The notes below the pieces were generated by a model. That model saw nothing but the letters and a program-made list of their open reading frames with translations. It was not told the origin of the DNA and searched no databases. This document shows, one piece after another, positions 63,651-64,000 of a stretch of 64,000 nt of DNA (position 1 is the first letter of the stretch; every line of letters starts with the position of its first letter). The DNA is taken from positions 41,849 through 105,848 of the forward strand of contig JBEWZL010000002.1 in the NCBI GenBank assembly GCA_045837725.1, in the 5' to 3' direction. Source of the stretch: Vermamoeba vermiformis. Taxonomy: Eukaryota > Tubulinea > Echinamoebida. The translations under genes and the position numbers were made by a program.

Positions 63651-64000
63651 TTTAAAAAATGGCGCGTAATCATTTTTTTCAATAGGTCAGCTAATGTGCG
63701 ACAATGCTCTAAGAAGAGGACAATAATCACGACGGTATAACTGGGTTTACAACGGTAATGAAAGCGATTCCCGAACTTAAACCGACAAGATCGCGATCTC
63801 TAATTCCCAAATTCGCTTTCCGGGACTTCAGCCAGCTAATCCATATCAAAAGTTCTACCTGGGCATAGTATTAAACAGAATCGGAAAATAAAGCCGGCTC
63901 ACCGAGTGCCCTGTTTTGGTCGGAAAGTGCACCTGAAAAGTCGGGGTTTGAAGGACACTTTCCAATTTTCGCACGGAAAATAAAAAGGAAGAAAAGGTCA
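63651..64000. other. 5' flank of the cofactor D gene
   Basis: The last 350 bp are less AT-rich than other spacers and carry a short open frame (63760-63870, MKAIPELKPTRSRSLIPKF...) with no recognisable features. It probably includes the TBCD promoter. The window ends before another gene can be identified. Confidence 0.35.

Overview
This is a gene-dense nuclear window from a free-living protist-type eukaryote. The genes are split by many short spliceosomal introns (mostly about 45-70 bp, GTAAGN...AG). Intergenic spacers are short, genes lie on both strands with no operon logic, and AT-rich introns and spacers contrast with more GC-balanced exons. The gene set (CLU-type and CRT-type proteins, a BET bromodomain protein, TBCD, Mediator, tyrosine-kinase-like receptors of the HRDxAARN class, a Crinkler-like NTPase) fits an amoebozoan or a similar unikont-grade protist. 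I cannot name the species.

Layout. 0-9 kb: a small Cys-rich membrane ORF, a truncated copy of the TraB last exon, a multi-exon Crinkler-like P-loop NTPase, the intact TraB-domain gene, a MED22-like Mediator subunit and a small calponin-homology protein. 9-16 kb: a class C beta-lactamase-like serine hydrolase with a C-terminal membrane anchor, and a PHD/zinc-finger protein. 16-28.5 kb: two inverted paralogous receptor tyrosine-kinase-like genes, facing outward from a central SDR dehydrogenase and a CRT-type transporter. 28.5-30.5 kb: a tandem pair of an unrecognised gene family and a tRNA-Ala(AGC). 30.5-39 kb, all on the minus strand: an F-box protein, an unrecognised membrane-anchored protein, a PARP6/8-like protein without a catalytic domain (UBA, Cys cluster, RCC1, WW-like, ankyrin) and a small membrane protein. 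39.6-41 kb: a BET bromodomain protein. 41.5-47.9 kb: a very large ZNFX1/NFX1-type RNA helicase with an N-terminal CCCH finger and two cold-shock-like domains. 48-51 kb: a tandem pair of small membrane proteins, an unrecognised small protein and a TMEM14-like protein. 51-56.8 kb: a CLU-TPR-AGC pseudokinase fusion. 57-58.9 kb: an unrecognised acidic protein. 59-63.7 kb: tubulin cofactor D.

Main points for a second look. (1) A dispersed element of about 290 bp sits in sense orientation inside unusually long introns of two unrelated genes (TraB and the ZNFX1-like helicase), and looks introner-like. (2) The CLU-TPR chain is fused to an AGC kinase that has lost its catalytic motifs but kept a perfect hydrophobic motif. 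(3) PARP6/8-type N-terminal domains are attached to an RCC1-WW-ankyrin tail in place of the ADP-ribosyltransferase domain. (4) The ZNFX1-like helicase has an unusual CCCH-CSD-(PAW repeats)-CSD front end. (5) The inverted receptor-kinase pair shows patchy near-identity, introns included, suggesting gene conversion. (6) The Crinkler-like NTPase is bracketed by two direct copies of the TraB 3' end. Three host genes contain single-base frame offsets next to homopolymers, so some assembly error is possible.
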